DNA of 64,000 bases from Skeletonema tropicum (Eukaryota; Bacillariophyta; Thalassiosirophyceae; Thalassiosirales; Thalassiosiraceae), in contig CM074135.1 in NCBI GenBank assembly GCA_037178625.1, forward strand, positions 1,738,001-1,802,000, written 5' to 3'. The position numbers and the translations under genes are program-made. Each line of letters starts with the position of its first letter. Positions within the stretch are counted from its first letter, which is position 1. Below the pieces are notes generated by a model, which made no database searches, was not told the DNA's origin, and was given only the letters and a program-made list of their open reading frames with translations. Of this stretch, positions 19,183-30,635 are shown piece after piece.

Positions 19183-20208
19183 TCTAGTGGCCCATTCTAG
19201 TCGGCGGTGATACTAGACAAGCTCATTGGTACCGCTCAGACGACTAGCGTCCGTAGAAGCGATGCCACAACCTCGTAGCTGATTTGACAGGTTCAGTGTG
19301 GGCTGGCCAGCATCACCACATTCAATCAAATCGTATCTATCGCCGTCAGTATGGGCATGAGCCGCTTCTAGTGGCCCATTCTAGTCGGCGGTGATACTAG
19401 ACAAACTCATTTTTACCGCTTAGACGACTAGCGTCCGTAGAAGTGATGCTACAACCTCGAACCTTATGTAAGAGGTCCAGTGTGAGCTGGCCAGCAGCAC
19501 CACATCCTACCAAATCGTATCTATCGGCGTCAGTATGGGCATGAGCCGCTTCTAGTGGCCCATTATAGTCGGCGGTGATACTAGACAAGCTCATTGGTAC
19601 CGCTCAGACGACTAGCGTCCGTAGAAGCGATGCTACAACCTCGAACTTTATGTAAGAGGTCCAGTGTGAGATGGCCAGCAGCACCGCATATTCAACCAAA
19701 TCGTATCTATCGCCGTCAGTATGGGCATGAGCCGCTTCTAGTGACCCATTCTAGTCGGCGGTGATACTAGACAAGCTCATTGGTACCGCTCAGACGACTA
19801 GCGTCCGTCGAAGCGATGCTACAACCTCGAACCTTATGTAAGAGGTCCAGTGTGAGCTGGCCAGCAGCACCGCACATCCTACCAAATCGTATCTATCGGC
19901 GTCAGTATGGGCATGAGCCGGTTCTAGTGGCTCATTCTAGTCGGCGGTGATACAAGACAAGCTCATTGGTACCGCTTAGACGACTAGCGTCCGTAGAAGT
20001 GATGCTACAACCTCGTAGCTGATGTGAGTTGTCCAATGTGGGCTCGCCAGCAGCACCACATCCTACCAAATCGTATCTTTCGCCGTCAGTATGGGCATGA
20101 GCCGGTTCTAGTGGCCCATTCTAGTCGGCGGTGATACTAGACAAGCTCATTGGTACCGCTCAGACGACTAGCGTCCGTAGAAGCGATGCTACAACCTCTA
20201 ACCTTATG

Positions 20209-20362
20209 TGTGTGTAACTTGGCCTTCGGGCATTACACGTCTTTCCCAACGAATGGACTAACAAGTCCGCGGGCAGTGCTCGTGCAACCCCTAGGCGCTT
20301 TCTGTTATAGAAATAAAAGACTATACTAAACCCCACACTTGAAGATCCAGCTAGCCAACCCG
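20209..20362. repeat. Variant satellite monomer segment, copy 3
   Basis: Same replacement, with a few extra bases (GGGCATTACACGTCTTTCCC). Copies 2 and 3 are about 1.18 kb apart and are each preceded by the same marked monomer (GAGTTGTCCAATGTG and CGTATCTTTCGCCG variants), indicating a higher-order repeat. Confidence 0.85.
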
Positions 20363-23145
20363 GCTTCTAGTGGCCCATTCTAGTCGGCGGTGATACTAGA
20401 CAAACTCATTGGTACCGCTCAGACGACTAGCGTCCGTTGAAGCGATGCTACAACCTCGAACTTTATGTAAGAGGTCCAGTGTGGGCTGGCCAGCAGCACC
20501 ACATCCTACCAAATCGTATCTATCGCCGTCAGTATGGGCGTGAGCCGGTTCTAGTGGCCCATTCTAGTCGGCGGTGATACTAGACAAGCTCATTGGTACC
20601 GCTCAGACGACTAGCGTCCGTAGAAGCGATGCCACAACCTCGTAGCTGATTTGACAGGTCCAGTGTGGGCTCGCCAGCATCACCACATTCAATCAAATCG
20701 TATCTATCGCCGTCAGTATGGGCATGAGCCGCTTCTAGTGGCCCATTCTAGTCGGCGGTGATACTAGACAAACTCATTTGTACCGCTTAGACTACTAGCG
20801 TCCGTAGAAGTGATGCTACAACCTCGAACCTTATGTAAGAGGTCCAGTGTGAGCTGGCCAGCAGCACCGCACATCCTACCAAATCGTATCTATCGGCGTC
20901 AGTATGGGCATGAGCCTCTTCTAGTGGCTCATTCTAGTCGGCGGTGATACTAGACAAACTCATTGATACCGCTTAGACGACTAGCGTCCGTAGAAGTGAT
21001 GCTACAACCTCGTAGCTGATGTGAGAGTGTCCAATGTGGGCTGGCCAGCAGCACCACATCCTACCAAATCGTATCTTTCGCCGTCAGTATGGGCATGAGC
21101 CGGTTCTAGTGGCCCATTCTAGTCGGCGGTGATACTAGACAAACTCATTGGTACCGCTCAGACGACTAGCGTCCGTAGAAGCGATGCTACAACCTCGTAG
21201 CTGAATTGAGAGGTCCAGTGTGGGCTGGCCAGCAGCACCGCACATATAACCAAATCGTATCTATCGCCGTCCGTATGGGCGTGAGCCGGTTCTAGTGGCC
21301 CATTCTAGTCGGCGGTGATACTAGACAAGCTCATTTGTACCGCTCAGACGACTAGCGTCCGTAGAAGCGATGCCACAACCTCGTAGCTGATTTGACAGGT
21401 TCAGTGTGGGCTGGCCAGCATCACCACATTCAATCAAATCGTATCTATCGGCGTCAGTATGGGCATGAGCCGCTTCTAGTGGCCCATTCTAGTCGGCGGT
21501 GATACTAGACAAACTCATTTGTACCGCTTAGACGACTAGCGTCCGTAGAAGTATTGCTACAACCTCGAACCTTATGTAAGAGGTCCAGTGTGAGATGGCC
21601 AGCAGCACCGCACATCCTACCAAATCGTATCTATCGGCGTCAGTATGGGCGTGAGCCGGTTCTAGCGGCCCGTTCTAGTCGGCGGTGATACTAGACAAAC
21701 TCATTGGTACCGCTCAGACGACTAGCGTCCGTAGAAGCGATGCTACAATCTCGTAGATGATGTGACAGGTCCAGTGTGAGCTGTCCAGCAGCACCACATT
21801 CAATCAGATCGTATCTATCGGCGTCAGTATGGGCATGAGCCGCTTCTAGTAGCCCGTTTTAGTCGGCGGTGATACTAGACAAACTCATTTGTACCGCTCA
21901 GACAAATAGCGTCCGTAGAAGATGATGCTACAACCTCGAACCTTATGTAAGAGGTCCAGTGTGGGCTGGCCAGCATCACCACATTCAATCAAATCGTATC
22001 TATCGCCGTCAGTATGGGCATGAGCCGCTTCTAGTGGCCCATTCTAGTCGGCGGTGATACTAGACAAACTCATTTGTACCGCTTAGACGACTAGCGTCCG
22101 TAGAAGTGATGCTACAACCTCGAACCTTATGTAAGAGGTCCAGTGTGAGCTCGCCAGCAGCACCACATCCTACCAAATCGTATCTATCGGCGTCAGTGTG
22201 GGCGTGAGCCGGTTCTAGCGGCCCGTTCTAGTCGGCGGTGATACTAGACAAGCTTTTTGGTACCGCTCAGACGACTAGCGTCCGTAGAAGCGATGCTACA
22301 ACCTCGAACCTTATGTAAGAGGTCCAGTGTGAGCTGGCCAGCAGCACCGCACATACCACATCCTACCAAATCGTATCTATCGCCGTCAGTATGGGCGTGA
22401 GCCGGTTCTAGTGGCCCATTCTAGTCGGCGGTGATACTAGACAAACTCATTTGTACCGCTCAGACGACTAGCGTCCGTAGAAGCGATGCTACAACCTCGA
22501 ACTTTATGTAAGAGGTCCAGTGTGAGATGGCCAGCAGCACCACATCCTACCAAATCGTATCTATCGGCGTCAGTATGGGCGTGAGCCGGTTCTAGTGGCC
22601 CATTCTAGTCGGCGGTGATACTAGACAAGCTCATTGGTACCGCTCAGACGACTAGCGTCCGTCGAAGCGATGCTACAACCTCGTAGCTTATTTGACAGGT
22701 CCAGTGTGGGCTCGCCAGCATCACCACATTCAATCAAATCGTATCTATCGCCGTCAGTATGGGCATGAGCCGGTTCTAGTGGCCCATTCTAGTCGGCGGT
22801 GATACTAGACAAACTCATTTGTACCGCTCAGACGACTAGCGTCCGTAGAAGCGATGCTACAACCTCGTAGCTCAATTGAGAGTTCCAGTGTGAGCTGGCC
22901 TGTAGCACTGCTATTAGCCATATCTTATCTATCGTCGTTTGTTTGTGCATGATCCGCTTTCAGTGGTTCATTTTTGTCTACATTGACATTATACTCGCAC
23001 ACAGCTACTGCGCAGTCTGCTGGCGTGCGTAGTAGCGTTACTACAGTGGGTAGAGTTAATTCTTTTATGACTTAGAAGACCTGATGTATTGTATGTGCAA
23101 CAGTTCAGAGCAACAAGATCCAAGGATTGATTTTAATACGAACGG

Positions 23146-24789
23146 TTAACTTCTATCAGAAGCCATTGTGTCAATGCGAGGCACTCTTCCTCGAATGGTA
23201 CTACTTCCACTCATAGTGCTTGTTTGCGACAATAGCGGCAAATGTTCTGTCTGGATTGCATTACCATTAGCTTCCAAAGACGTATTTCCCATTTCCAAAT
23301 CGACGGCCACCGTATTTCTTTCACTTCGATTGGTTGCATTGGATGCCGCAGTATTAACAACCTCTCCTTCTCGATTCCACGCGACATAATCTAGACATGG
23401 AATCACTGCACTCGGCCACGTGTATAAAGTATTGGCTTTGAGGGATAACACAATAGCAATCGCCAAACTCCACAACATCATATCACCCCAATACTTTGTA
23501 CCAAGAAATGACGTTATTTGTAACGACCACAATGCTCCACTAACTACACCACTAATCACTGAAGAAACGGGATGTACTCGATAACCAAGCACAAATAGTA
23601 TCAGAATCAATAACGTTTTGTTGAAGCTGGAGTTTGTCAGAAACGACACTCTTATAAACGGCAACAGAGGTATCTGTATGAATGGAAAGTGGAAGTCATA
23701 CACCGTCACCAATGCTCCGCAAAGACTGCACAGCGACACCATCGAGCGCTGTTTCAGTATATTTTGTGGCGAGGTTCTTGAATTGTCAATAGAACCAATT
23801 GTTCGATCTAATCGCCGTACTATACCTCGTATATACTTGAGTTCCAAAAGTAAGGCTGTCAACGCTAGTGTCACAAGCACACGAACGTAGGCGTAACCGT
23901 CATATTCATGTTGTTCCAATTGCGATTCACCCGATTTCATGTGTATCGCACCAGTTCCAATTCGATCGATCCCCTCGGCTGGATCGAGGACGCGGCCCAC
24001 CAGCGTACCTCCGTAATCGACATATAATTCCTCCAATGCACGACATTGCCAAAGAATATGGGAACAGAATGCCAGAAGTGGAAGACCGGACAATGCTTCC
24101 AGATACCAATGGTTGGAGGAATCGATCGACGTGTTGTTGTTTTATTCTTCGAGCTGAATGCAAGAATCTGTGTAGGAATGTCAAGCAGGGAATAAATCGT
24201 GATATACCCGTTGTAGCCGTCGCAGGACTTCCATTATTCGTGTTGGATGCTGCTGCTGCTGCTTCACCATCAATACTTCCTACAACAGCAGCAGCAGCAG
24301 CAGCAGTATCAGTATTATTACTACCACCTCTTTCTCCCCCATCTACAGGAGGATGACTCATCACCGCCACAACAGCTCTGTAATATTGTTTCTTCTCCAC
24401 AAGCTGTTCATAATTGGTGCACACATCTTTTTTCGAATATCGTTTGTTCCATTGGTACACGTATATAATGTGTACTACAATGATGAGTAGGAGGGTAGTC
24501 CCATAACTTTCGTAAAGGGATTTATTTGGATGATGTATGGTTTGTGGGTGTAGCAGAAATTGCGAAGAACCAGATGGAGATTTTTGATAGTAGAAGAATG
24601 GATGTTTTGCTGCTGCACCATGTGCCAATGGTTGATCCTCCTGGTCGGCAGCAATTTCAGTCACTATTGATTTGGCCTTTGGTTTCACTTCGTTCTGCAG
24701 ATTTTCATCGTTTGCTAGTGTTTTGGTCGCATCGGCTGTTGTCGATGATGCAGCCGCTTCATCAATTGATTCGAGACTAGACGAAGCCT

Positions 24790-24825
<36 letters not shown>

Positions 24826-24841
24826 CACCAGGGGCCACCAT
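23146..24841 (-). CDS. Rhomboid-like multi-pass membrane protein, frame interrupted
   Basis: Two frames in different registers overlap at 23927-24093. The upstream one (from 24841) has an Ala-rich N-terminus (a CAG/GCT tract), a transmembrane segment TLLLIIVVHIIYVYQW and then YEQLVEKKQYYRAVVAVMSH, the loop seen in rhomboid-family proteins. The downstream one continues with WYLEALSGLPLLAFCSHILW, CRALEELYVDYGG, several hydrophobic segments and VHPVSSVISGVVSGALW, then a polar tail. The downstream register has a UAA just upstream of its first useful residues and no AG acceptor in between, so a one-base indel at about 24100-24140, or an intron using a different acceptor, is needed. The Ser-His catalytic pair of active rhomboids is not evident, so I infer a rhomboid pseudoprotease (derlin/UBAC2-like). 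Moderate confidence. Confidence 0.55.
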
Positions 24842-25206
24842 TGTCGCGATATTTCCGAAGCTCAGGCTATTACTCCAAATATTAGCACAGCTACATCATG
24901 TAGTGCTAAAAAATTTGCATCGAGAACAAAATTTATCATGAGCGGAGCGAGCTTGAACGTTGACGTTGTACAGATCACACACCAGATAGAAAATAAGTAT
25001 TACGTCCGTCCTTTAATTTAGTTGCACAAGTTACAGAATGTTTTGAAACACTCACTCATCAATGTGCAAATTTCAATTGACTGTCTGTCACACAAAAGAT
25101 ATCGAGAATCTGCTTTCCCGATCGCTTTTTTAGATTTTGTCCTTGCATTTCCACCTCGCCGCTCGCGCTGCCAATCGCCACAAAATCACACGACCACGAC
25201 GAAACC
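24842..25206. promoter_or_regulatory. Divergent spacer, rhomboid-like / ZNG1-like
   Basis: 365 bp between two divergent start codons. AT-rich in the first half. No supported gene and no clear motif. Confidence 0.3.
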
Positions 25207-26412
25207 ATGGCCGACAGCAGCAAAGAGAACGATCTGACCCCAATTACCGTCATCACCGGCTTCCTCGGAGCCGGTAAGACGACCTTGGTCAACTACATCT
25301 TGAAGGAGCAAAACCAATGGAAGATTTGCGTTTTGGAGAATGAGTTCGGCGAAGTTGCCATTGACGATGGACTTGGTGAGTACAGATTGATATTTGCAAT
25401 TGCATCTCAGTTCGTGGAGATAAGATTGATGATGATTTTATTGTCTACGCCAAAGAGTTGATCTTCTTACATAAGTATCCATTATGCCGACATTATCATC
25501 TCATATCCTTGTGCGTCTACTCACACTATCATCTATATAAAACAGTGGCCGAATCTCTCGATGCCCCCGAAGATCTCATCACCATGGACAACGGATGCGT
25601 CTGCTGCTCCGTCCGGGGTGACCTCGTCCGCACCCTCGGCCAACTTGCCTCCCGCCGGAAGGAATTCGACGCCATCCTCCTCGAAACTACCGGACTTGCC
25701 GATCCCGCACCCATCGTATACACCGTCCAGACCAACCCCAAGATGAGCGATGCCTACCGCATTGATAGTATCGTGTGCTTGGCGGACTGTAAGCATTTGG
25801 GGGCACATTTGGATGAGAAGAAGCCCGATGGGTCCATCAATGAGGCACTTCAACAAGTTGCCTTTGCGGATAAGATTCTGCTCAACAAGGTTGATTTGGT
25901 CACCTGACGACGAAAAGGCCAAGTTGGAGGTACGGTTGAGAACAATTAACAAGTTTGCAACTGTGATTGAAACGGAGAGGAGTCGTGCTCCCCTGGATAG
26001 GATTCTGGGATTGAACTCATTCAATATGGAGAGTATTCTCTCCTATGATCCCAACTTTTTTGATGATGAGGATGAAAAGAAGATTCACAATCTTGAATTG
26101 GTGCAGAGTGTGGGTATAAAATTTGAGGGGAACTTGCATGCGCAATGGTTTAATATGTTCATGATGGATCTATTGAGAGAACGTGCGGCTGACTTGTACA
26201 GGACCAAGGGATTGTTGAGTTTCCATGGACAGGGGGATACCAAGTTTGTGTTTCAGGGAGTACATGAGCAAATTAATTTTGGACCTGCCCAAAAGCCATG
26301 GAAAGAGGGAGAAGTTAGAGAAAACAAATTTGTCTTTATTGGGAAGAATCTGGATAGAGCGGAGTTGACCAAGAGTCTAATGGAATGTTTGTACAAGGAG
26401 GGAAAGAAATAA
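25207..26412 (+). CDS. Zinc-regulated GTPase metallochaperone (ZNG1/CBWD, CobW family), with a frameshift
   Basis: Exon 1 is 25207-25375, intron 25376-25545 (GTGAGT ... AACAG), exon 2 from 25546. The P-loop is GFLGAGKTTLVNYI and switch I has CVLENEFGEVAIDDGL. NGCVCCSVRGDLVRTL contains the CxCC metal-binding motif; NKVDL is the guanine-specificity motif. The C-terminal CobW_C domain includes FVFQGVHEQINFGPAQKPWK. ZNG1 proteins deliver zinc to methionine aminopeptidase. The frame breaks once: after NKVDLVT the reading is ACC-UGA-C (25902-25908), and the correct continuation (DDEKAKLEVRLRTINKF) is in the +1 register to 26412. The single-base shift could be an error, a mutation or a programmed +1 shift. 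Everything else is intact and full length. Confidence 0.85.
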
Positions 26413-26683
26413 AGGTACATTACATATTCACACGGGATGGGAGATTATTAAAGGACAGTTAGAGATTTCAATGCTACTTTGAATGGAAATAATGGGAATA
26501 ATAAGAGAAAACACTTGGGTTGGGGGATATCCAGTTACATATGTGTTTGTTGTAGGAGCAAAGCGAACTTCAAGATTGTGATTGATGCAATTGTTATAAA
26601 CAGCTTTATGTTATACATCTCTATATTGCCCAAATAGAAATCTTGCCCTTATACAGTGCGAGATTCAAATAGTCTGGTCTTTA

Positions 26684-28168
26684 TTATTTCTCCTTTTCCT
26701 TCTTTACAGGTCTAAAATCAAATCCAACACCTAGCCAGGAGCTGGATACGCTCAATCGTCAAATGAGTTGCTTTTCCATCATACAACTTTTTATGTTGGG
26801 TCTTCTGATTGTCAACCCACCGCCCAAGAGAAGGGTTTTCGGCATACTTTTGTGGCACGTTGCAATCTCCGTGCATTTCTTTATATTCTAGAGGTATGTA
26901 TGGTAATGATAACAAATAGATCAAGTGAGAGAACAATGGCACAGTTGGTTGATGGATTTCAACAACTGTCAACAAACAAACAACTTACCCTTCAACTCAT
27001 GCAAATCTATCCATCCAAGTAGCAGTATTCCTAATCTGATGTTCCATCCCCAACACTTCCAACAATCTCAATCGTTCATCTGTCAATTTATTCTTCTTTC
27101 CCTCCTTCCGAAGCTTCAACTGCCTCCGTTGCAAACTCACCCACGAATACAATTTCGGAGCCGCAGGATACTTCTGCGGAACTCGCGTATGTTCATGCTT
27201 GGAATGAAAACAGTTACAAGTTCATTGTACCGATCTTGCCAGAATTGCTCGCGTTTGACACCACTCCATTCAAAATCAATTTCATTGAGTAATTCCACAC
27301 GAGCTTGAGACATGTGACAATGCTTCCCCTCTCTCATGAGTTTGTATTGCTGCTTCTGTGTGCGGACCCACGCACTCAATTGTTTGTGTTGTGGAGAATC
27401 TTGAGGCACGCAGCAGTCTCCGTGAACTTGTTTGTATTGTTTGAGTTCATTGTACCGTGTCAGCCATTTGGATGGGATGATTGTTTCGGGCATTCCAATG
27501 TTTTTGGGATATATCGGAGGTAATGTTGGTGCGGTAATTGGTCCTCCTCCTCCTCCTCCTCCTCCTCCCATGGCCATGGCAGCAGCCACAGCGTTGGTAG
27601 TATCGTTATTAGTGTCAAGAGCTGCCGACTGATCCACTTCCGTGTATTGATTTGCAGCATGAAGATCTGCAATATGTTGTGTGTAGGCATCTTCCGCAGC
27701 AACAAATAGATTCATTGTAGGTGGTCGAGCGTGCTGATGATGATCATCATCATTGTTCGGTTGATGAGGCACCAGAGAATACGGTCCAGTTGAATTAGTG
27801 GTCAGATGATGATGACGCCCTCCCGCCGCTGCCTGCAGTAACATTTGTGCATGTGGCATCACACTACCCCCCACTGTTTGAGCAGCATTGTACAGATTGG
27901 TCACTGGCGGAATCGTAGGTGGGGATGATGATGTGCCCTCCTCCTCCTCCTCCTCCTCCTCAGCGGCTCCTCTGGCGACGGTTTCGTCACCGGTAGTGTT
28001 GGTTGTAGTACTGGCGGCTGCTGCCTCTTCGACGACGTCAGTCCTGTCAAAGCTTTGGTAGACATCATTGTTGGCATCGGCTCCTTCGTGCTGCTGCTGC
28101 TGCTGCTGCTGTGGCTCATCGTGCGCTTCGGCAAAAATGTTATGAACGTGTTGTTGATGGGCGGACAT
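26684..28168 (-). CDS. Helicase-associated (HA) domain repeat protein with three frameshifts
   Basis: The first ~340 codons from the ATG at 28168 are open. They hold Gln, Ala, Glu and Gly homopolymer tracts, then a first HA repeat (RYNELKQYKQVHGDCCVPQD ... LSAWVRTQKQQYKLMREG). A second repeat (HEHTRVPQKYPAAPKLYSWV ... LRKEGKKNKLTDERLRLLE) is only read after a one-base shift at the T-run near 27207-27210. A third (EYKEMHGDCNVPQKYAENPS ... LGRWVDNQKTQHKKLYDG) needs a further shift near 26998-27004 and an intron ending at CTCTAG. The VGFDFRPVKKEKEK end needs another near 26730. HA domains are expanded in diatoms and are thought to bind nucleic acid. Either the gene is decaying at its 3' half or the sequence carries indel errors. 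Confidence 0.6.
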
Positions 28169-28528
28169 GATATATTGTTGTCGTTTATTATTGATACCGG
28201 CGTCGCATTTATCAATAGCAACAGCAAAACATCGTGATATGGTCACTGTTTCCAAGAAGTTCAACTCCATCAAAATCAAAAGCAGAAGAGTGAAGAATCA
28301 CGAAATCAGAAATCACGATTCACGCGCCTTCGTGCAAAAAACCAAACCAACGACACCAAAGACAAAGCAATAACGGGCAAAAACGCCGGAGAGCACCCGC
28401 CCTCACTGATTTGACAGCAATGAAGAGAGAATGATGAGAAGAATTGACCTGGCTTGATTATATATTGTTATCTGCCGGGAGCAGCGACAGGAAAATTCTG
28501 CAGCACATATACACCTGGGGAATAAATC
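28169..28528. promoter_or_regulatory. Divergent spacer, HA-domain gene / TGS1
   Basis: 360 bp between divergent start codons. No coding frame that I trust and no obvious shared motif. Confidence 0.3.
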
Positions 28529-30579
28529 ATGTCGGAAGGAGGGCGGAATAACAATCAGCGACGGAACAAGGGTGGAGGCGGTGCCAAACACAACAACAAT
28601 AACAATCGAAAAAATAACAATGGAGGAGGACAACAACAAGTGATGCAGTATCCCGACTATGACAATCTTATGTCATCGCGTGGATCTATTTGATGATTTT
28701 GTTCCAAGCAACAGTAGTGGCAAGTAATAGTAACGGTAAAGCACAGTCATCATCTTGCGAAGGAGGTCTTGTACCCATCCGTTGCCTCGGTTTAGAACGA
28801 GGGTGTGCATGTCAAACGCCCTGTGTATTCTGTCATACAGTTGTTGAGGATGATGATGAGGACGACGATGAACTAAACACAAATAATAATCAACATACTG
28901 AGGCGCCAGAGGGGCTTCCTCCGGGGTTGGCGTTTCTCTTTGCAGGCGGCAATGGGGCTGCTAATGCTAATGCTACTGCCAAGAAAATACTACCCAACCT
29001 TCACATGAAGCAGCTGAAACTACTAATACAACAACGGTTATAATTGATCCAATCTTTGCCAAGAATTATGGATTGTATGATGGGTCGGGTGTTGTCAAAG
29101 TTAAAAAGTATCATCATCCACCGGTTGGAAGATTCAATTTTGATTTACCTCTTCAGGAACTGCCTGCATTTTTTGATCATGATAATCATCAAAATGCTCA
29201 TGAAGTACAACATCATCATGTTGTGCAACCCAAACCAGTTGAGGTCGCGGCTCCTTCTGGTGGTAACAATGGATCGAATGAAGATGGTGGAGCTGGCCTC
29301 GACTCCTTCTTTGATGATTTTGCAATAGCACCTCCTCCTCCACCTCCTCCTGCTCCGGCACCCGAGAATAAACACAGTGACGCACACATTCTAGTCTTTC
29401 GCACGCCTCTCAAAACGGTTGTCAAGAAGACAATTAAAACGACACAATCTGCTTCGTCTGGAAAATGCTTATGCCAATGTCGATATGAGAACCTAAAAGC
29501 AGGCAATTCACAACCCAACCCTCACGATCCAGCGGTGGTTCATGATAAATATTGGGCCCAGAGACGTCGGTTGTTCAAGAGATTTGATGAAGGTATCGAA
29601 CTTGATGCAGAGGGGTGGTATTCTGTCACACCTGAGGTTGTGGCTGACCATGTGGCTTCTAGATTTCAAGATGCGTCTGAACATTTCAAACGAGCTGCCG
29701 CCACTACCAACAACACTACTAATGGAAGGAATACAAGGAAGCGAAGAGGACAGCAATCGTCCAAGCCGATGGTCATCCTAGATGCATTTTGTGGCTGTGG
29801 TGGGAATGCAATTGCGTTTGCCAAACTTTCACCATCAGTAGTCTCGCACATCATATGCATCGATGTCGATCGGACGAAACTTCGCAAGGCTGCTCACAAT
29901 GCATCCATATATGGCATTGCCCCAAACAGAATCATTTTTGTCGAGGCAAACTCAGTTGCTGTCATGGAGCGATATTATAAAGATGGGATGCTAGTTATGG
30001 ACCCACCTGAGATATCCTCTGAGTATCCGCCACGAGAAATCTATGACGACTTCACCATTGGCGGCATTGACTTGTTGAATGAAATTGGACAGCGAATAGA
30101 TGGAATCTTTATGGATCCACCCTGGTAAGTTTGGAAAAGAATCATGTGGATAAAGCGTTGGTTGTACGTCTGCGCTGCTCACACATTCATCTATAACTTG
30201 TGTTGCGCGAAACAGGGGTGGAATAGACTACAATTCAATGGGGAAAGACGGATATGATTTGGCTCGCGACATGAAGATTCGTGGATGTGAACGCGGATGT
30301 ATAGGTTTCCCCCCTACGCCGGAGGTAGATGGATTCCAGTTGCTCAAAATTGCAGCGGCAGCAACACGCACTAGATTTGTTGTGTATGACCTGCCTCGAA
30401 ACACAAACAAGCGATCACTGGCTGAAGCTGCGTTGGAAGCCGGATATGAAGGCAATGGGAAGCTTGAAGAACATTACATTAACAGCAGGTTGAAGACGGT
30501 TACTGCCTACTTTGGCCAAGACTTTCGCCACTTGCTTGACTTAAAGAAGCATCAGAAAGAAGCTGAAGGAGGACATTAA
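28529..30579 (+). CDS. TGS1: Trimethylguanosine synthase (cap hypermethylase) TGS1
   Basis: The catalytic half is secure. MVILDAFCGCGGNAIAFA is the AdoMet motif I, followed by IICIDVDRTKLRKAAHNA and IDGIFMDPPWGGIDYNS, the DPPWGG motif characteristic of TGS1. The DPPW/GG junction is split by a 91-bp intron (30125-30215). The C-terminal exon ends at 30579. TGS1 adds two methyl groups to the m7G cap of snRNAs, snoRNAs and telomerase RNA in nucleus and Cajal bodies. The N-terminal ~180 codons (from ATG 28529: MSEGGRNNQRRNKGGGG, RG- and Asn-rich) are broken by apparent shifts near 28675, 28727 and the A-run at 28984-28987. Cys-rich CLGLERGCACQTPCVFC lies in this part. The stop is 56 bp from that of the convergent eIF3k gene. 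Confidence 0.8.
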
Positions 30580-30635
30580 CTTTTGGCTCTATGAATAATA
30601 CTTAATCATTTTCAGTGACAAAAACGTCAAACATC

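Larger units (their letters stand above)
16200..22990. repeat. Satellite array, about 35 tandem copies of a 184-bp monomer
   Basis: Successive copies of GGTCCAGTGTG at 16566, 16750, 16934 and 17118 are exactly 184 bp apart. Conserved blocks of the monomer include CCAGCAGCACCACATCCTAC, CAAATCGTATCTATCGCCGT, TAGTCGGCGGTGATACTAGA, CATTGGTACCGCTCAGACGA and AGCGTCCGTAGAAGCGATGC. I count about 35 copies of the CATTGGTACCGCT block from 16317 to 22816. Identity between monomers is high in the core. The first (about 16200-16370) and last (about 22880-23000) copies are more divergent. One interruption at about 17262-17340 replaces half a monomer with unique sequence. No gene is present; short frames inside are repeat by-products. 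A near-nucleosomal monomer of this size is typical of centromeric or heterochromatic satellites, but function is not shown. Confidence 0.95.

Noticed and set aside
16200..22990. CRISPR-like array
   Set aside because: The whole 184-bp unit repeats with no unique spacers; it is a satellite, and the organism is a eukaryote.
27190..27215. 20-nt GT-AG intron that would restore the second HA repeat
   Set aside because: Far shorter than any plausible spliceosomal intron here (others are 78-170 bp). A missing T in the T-run explains the shift better.
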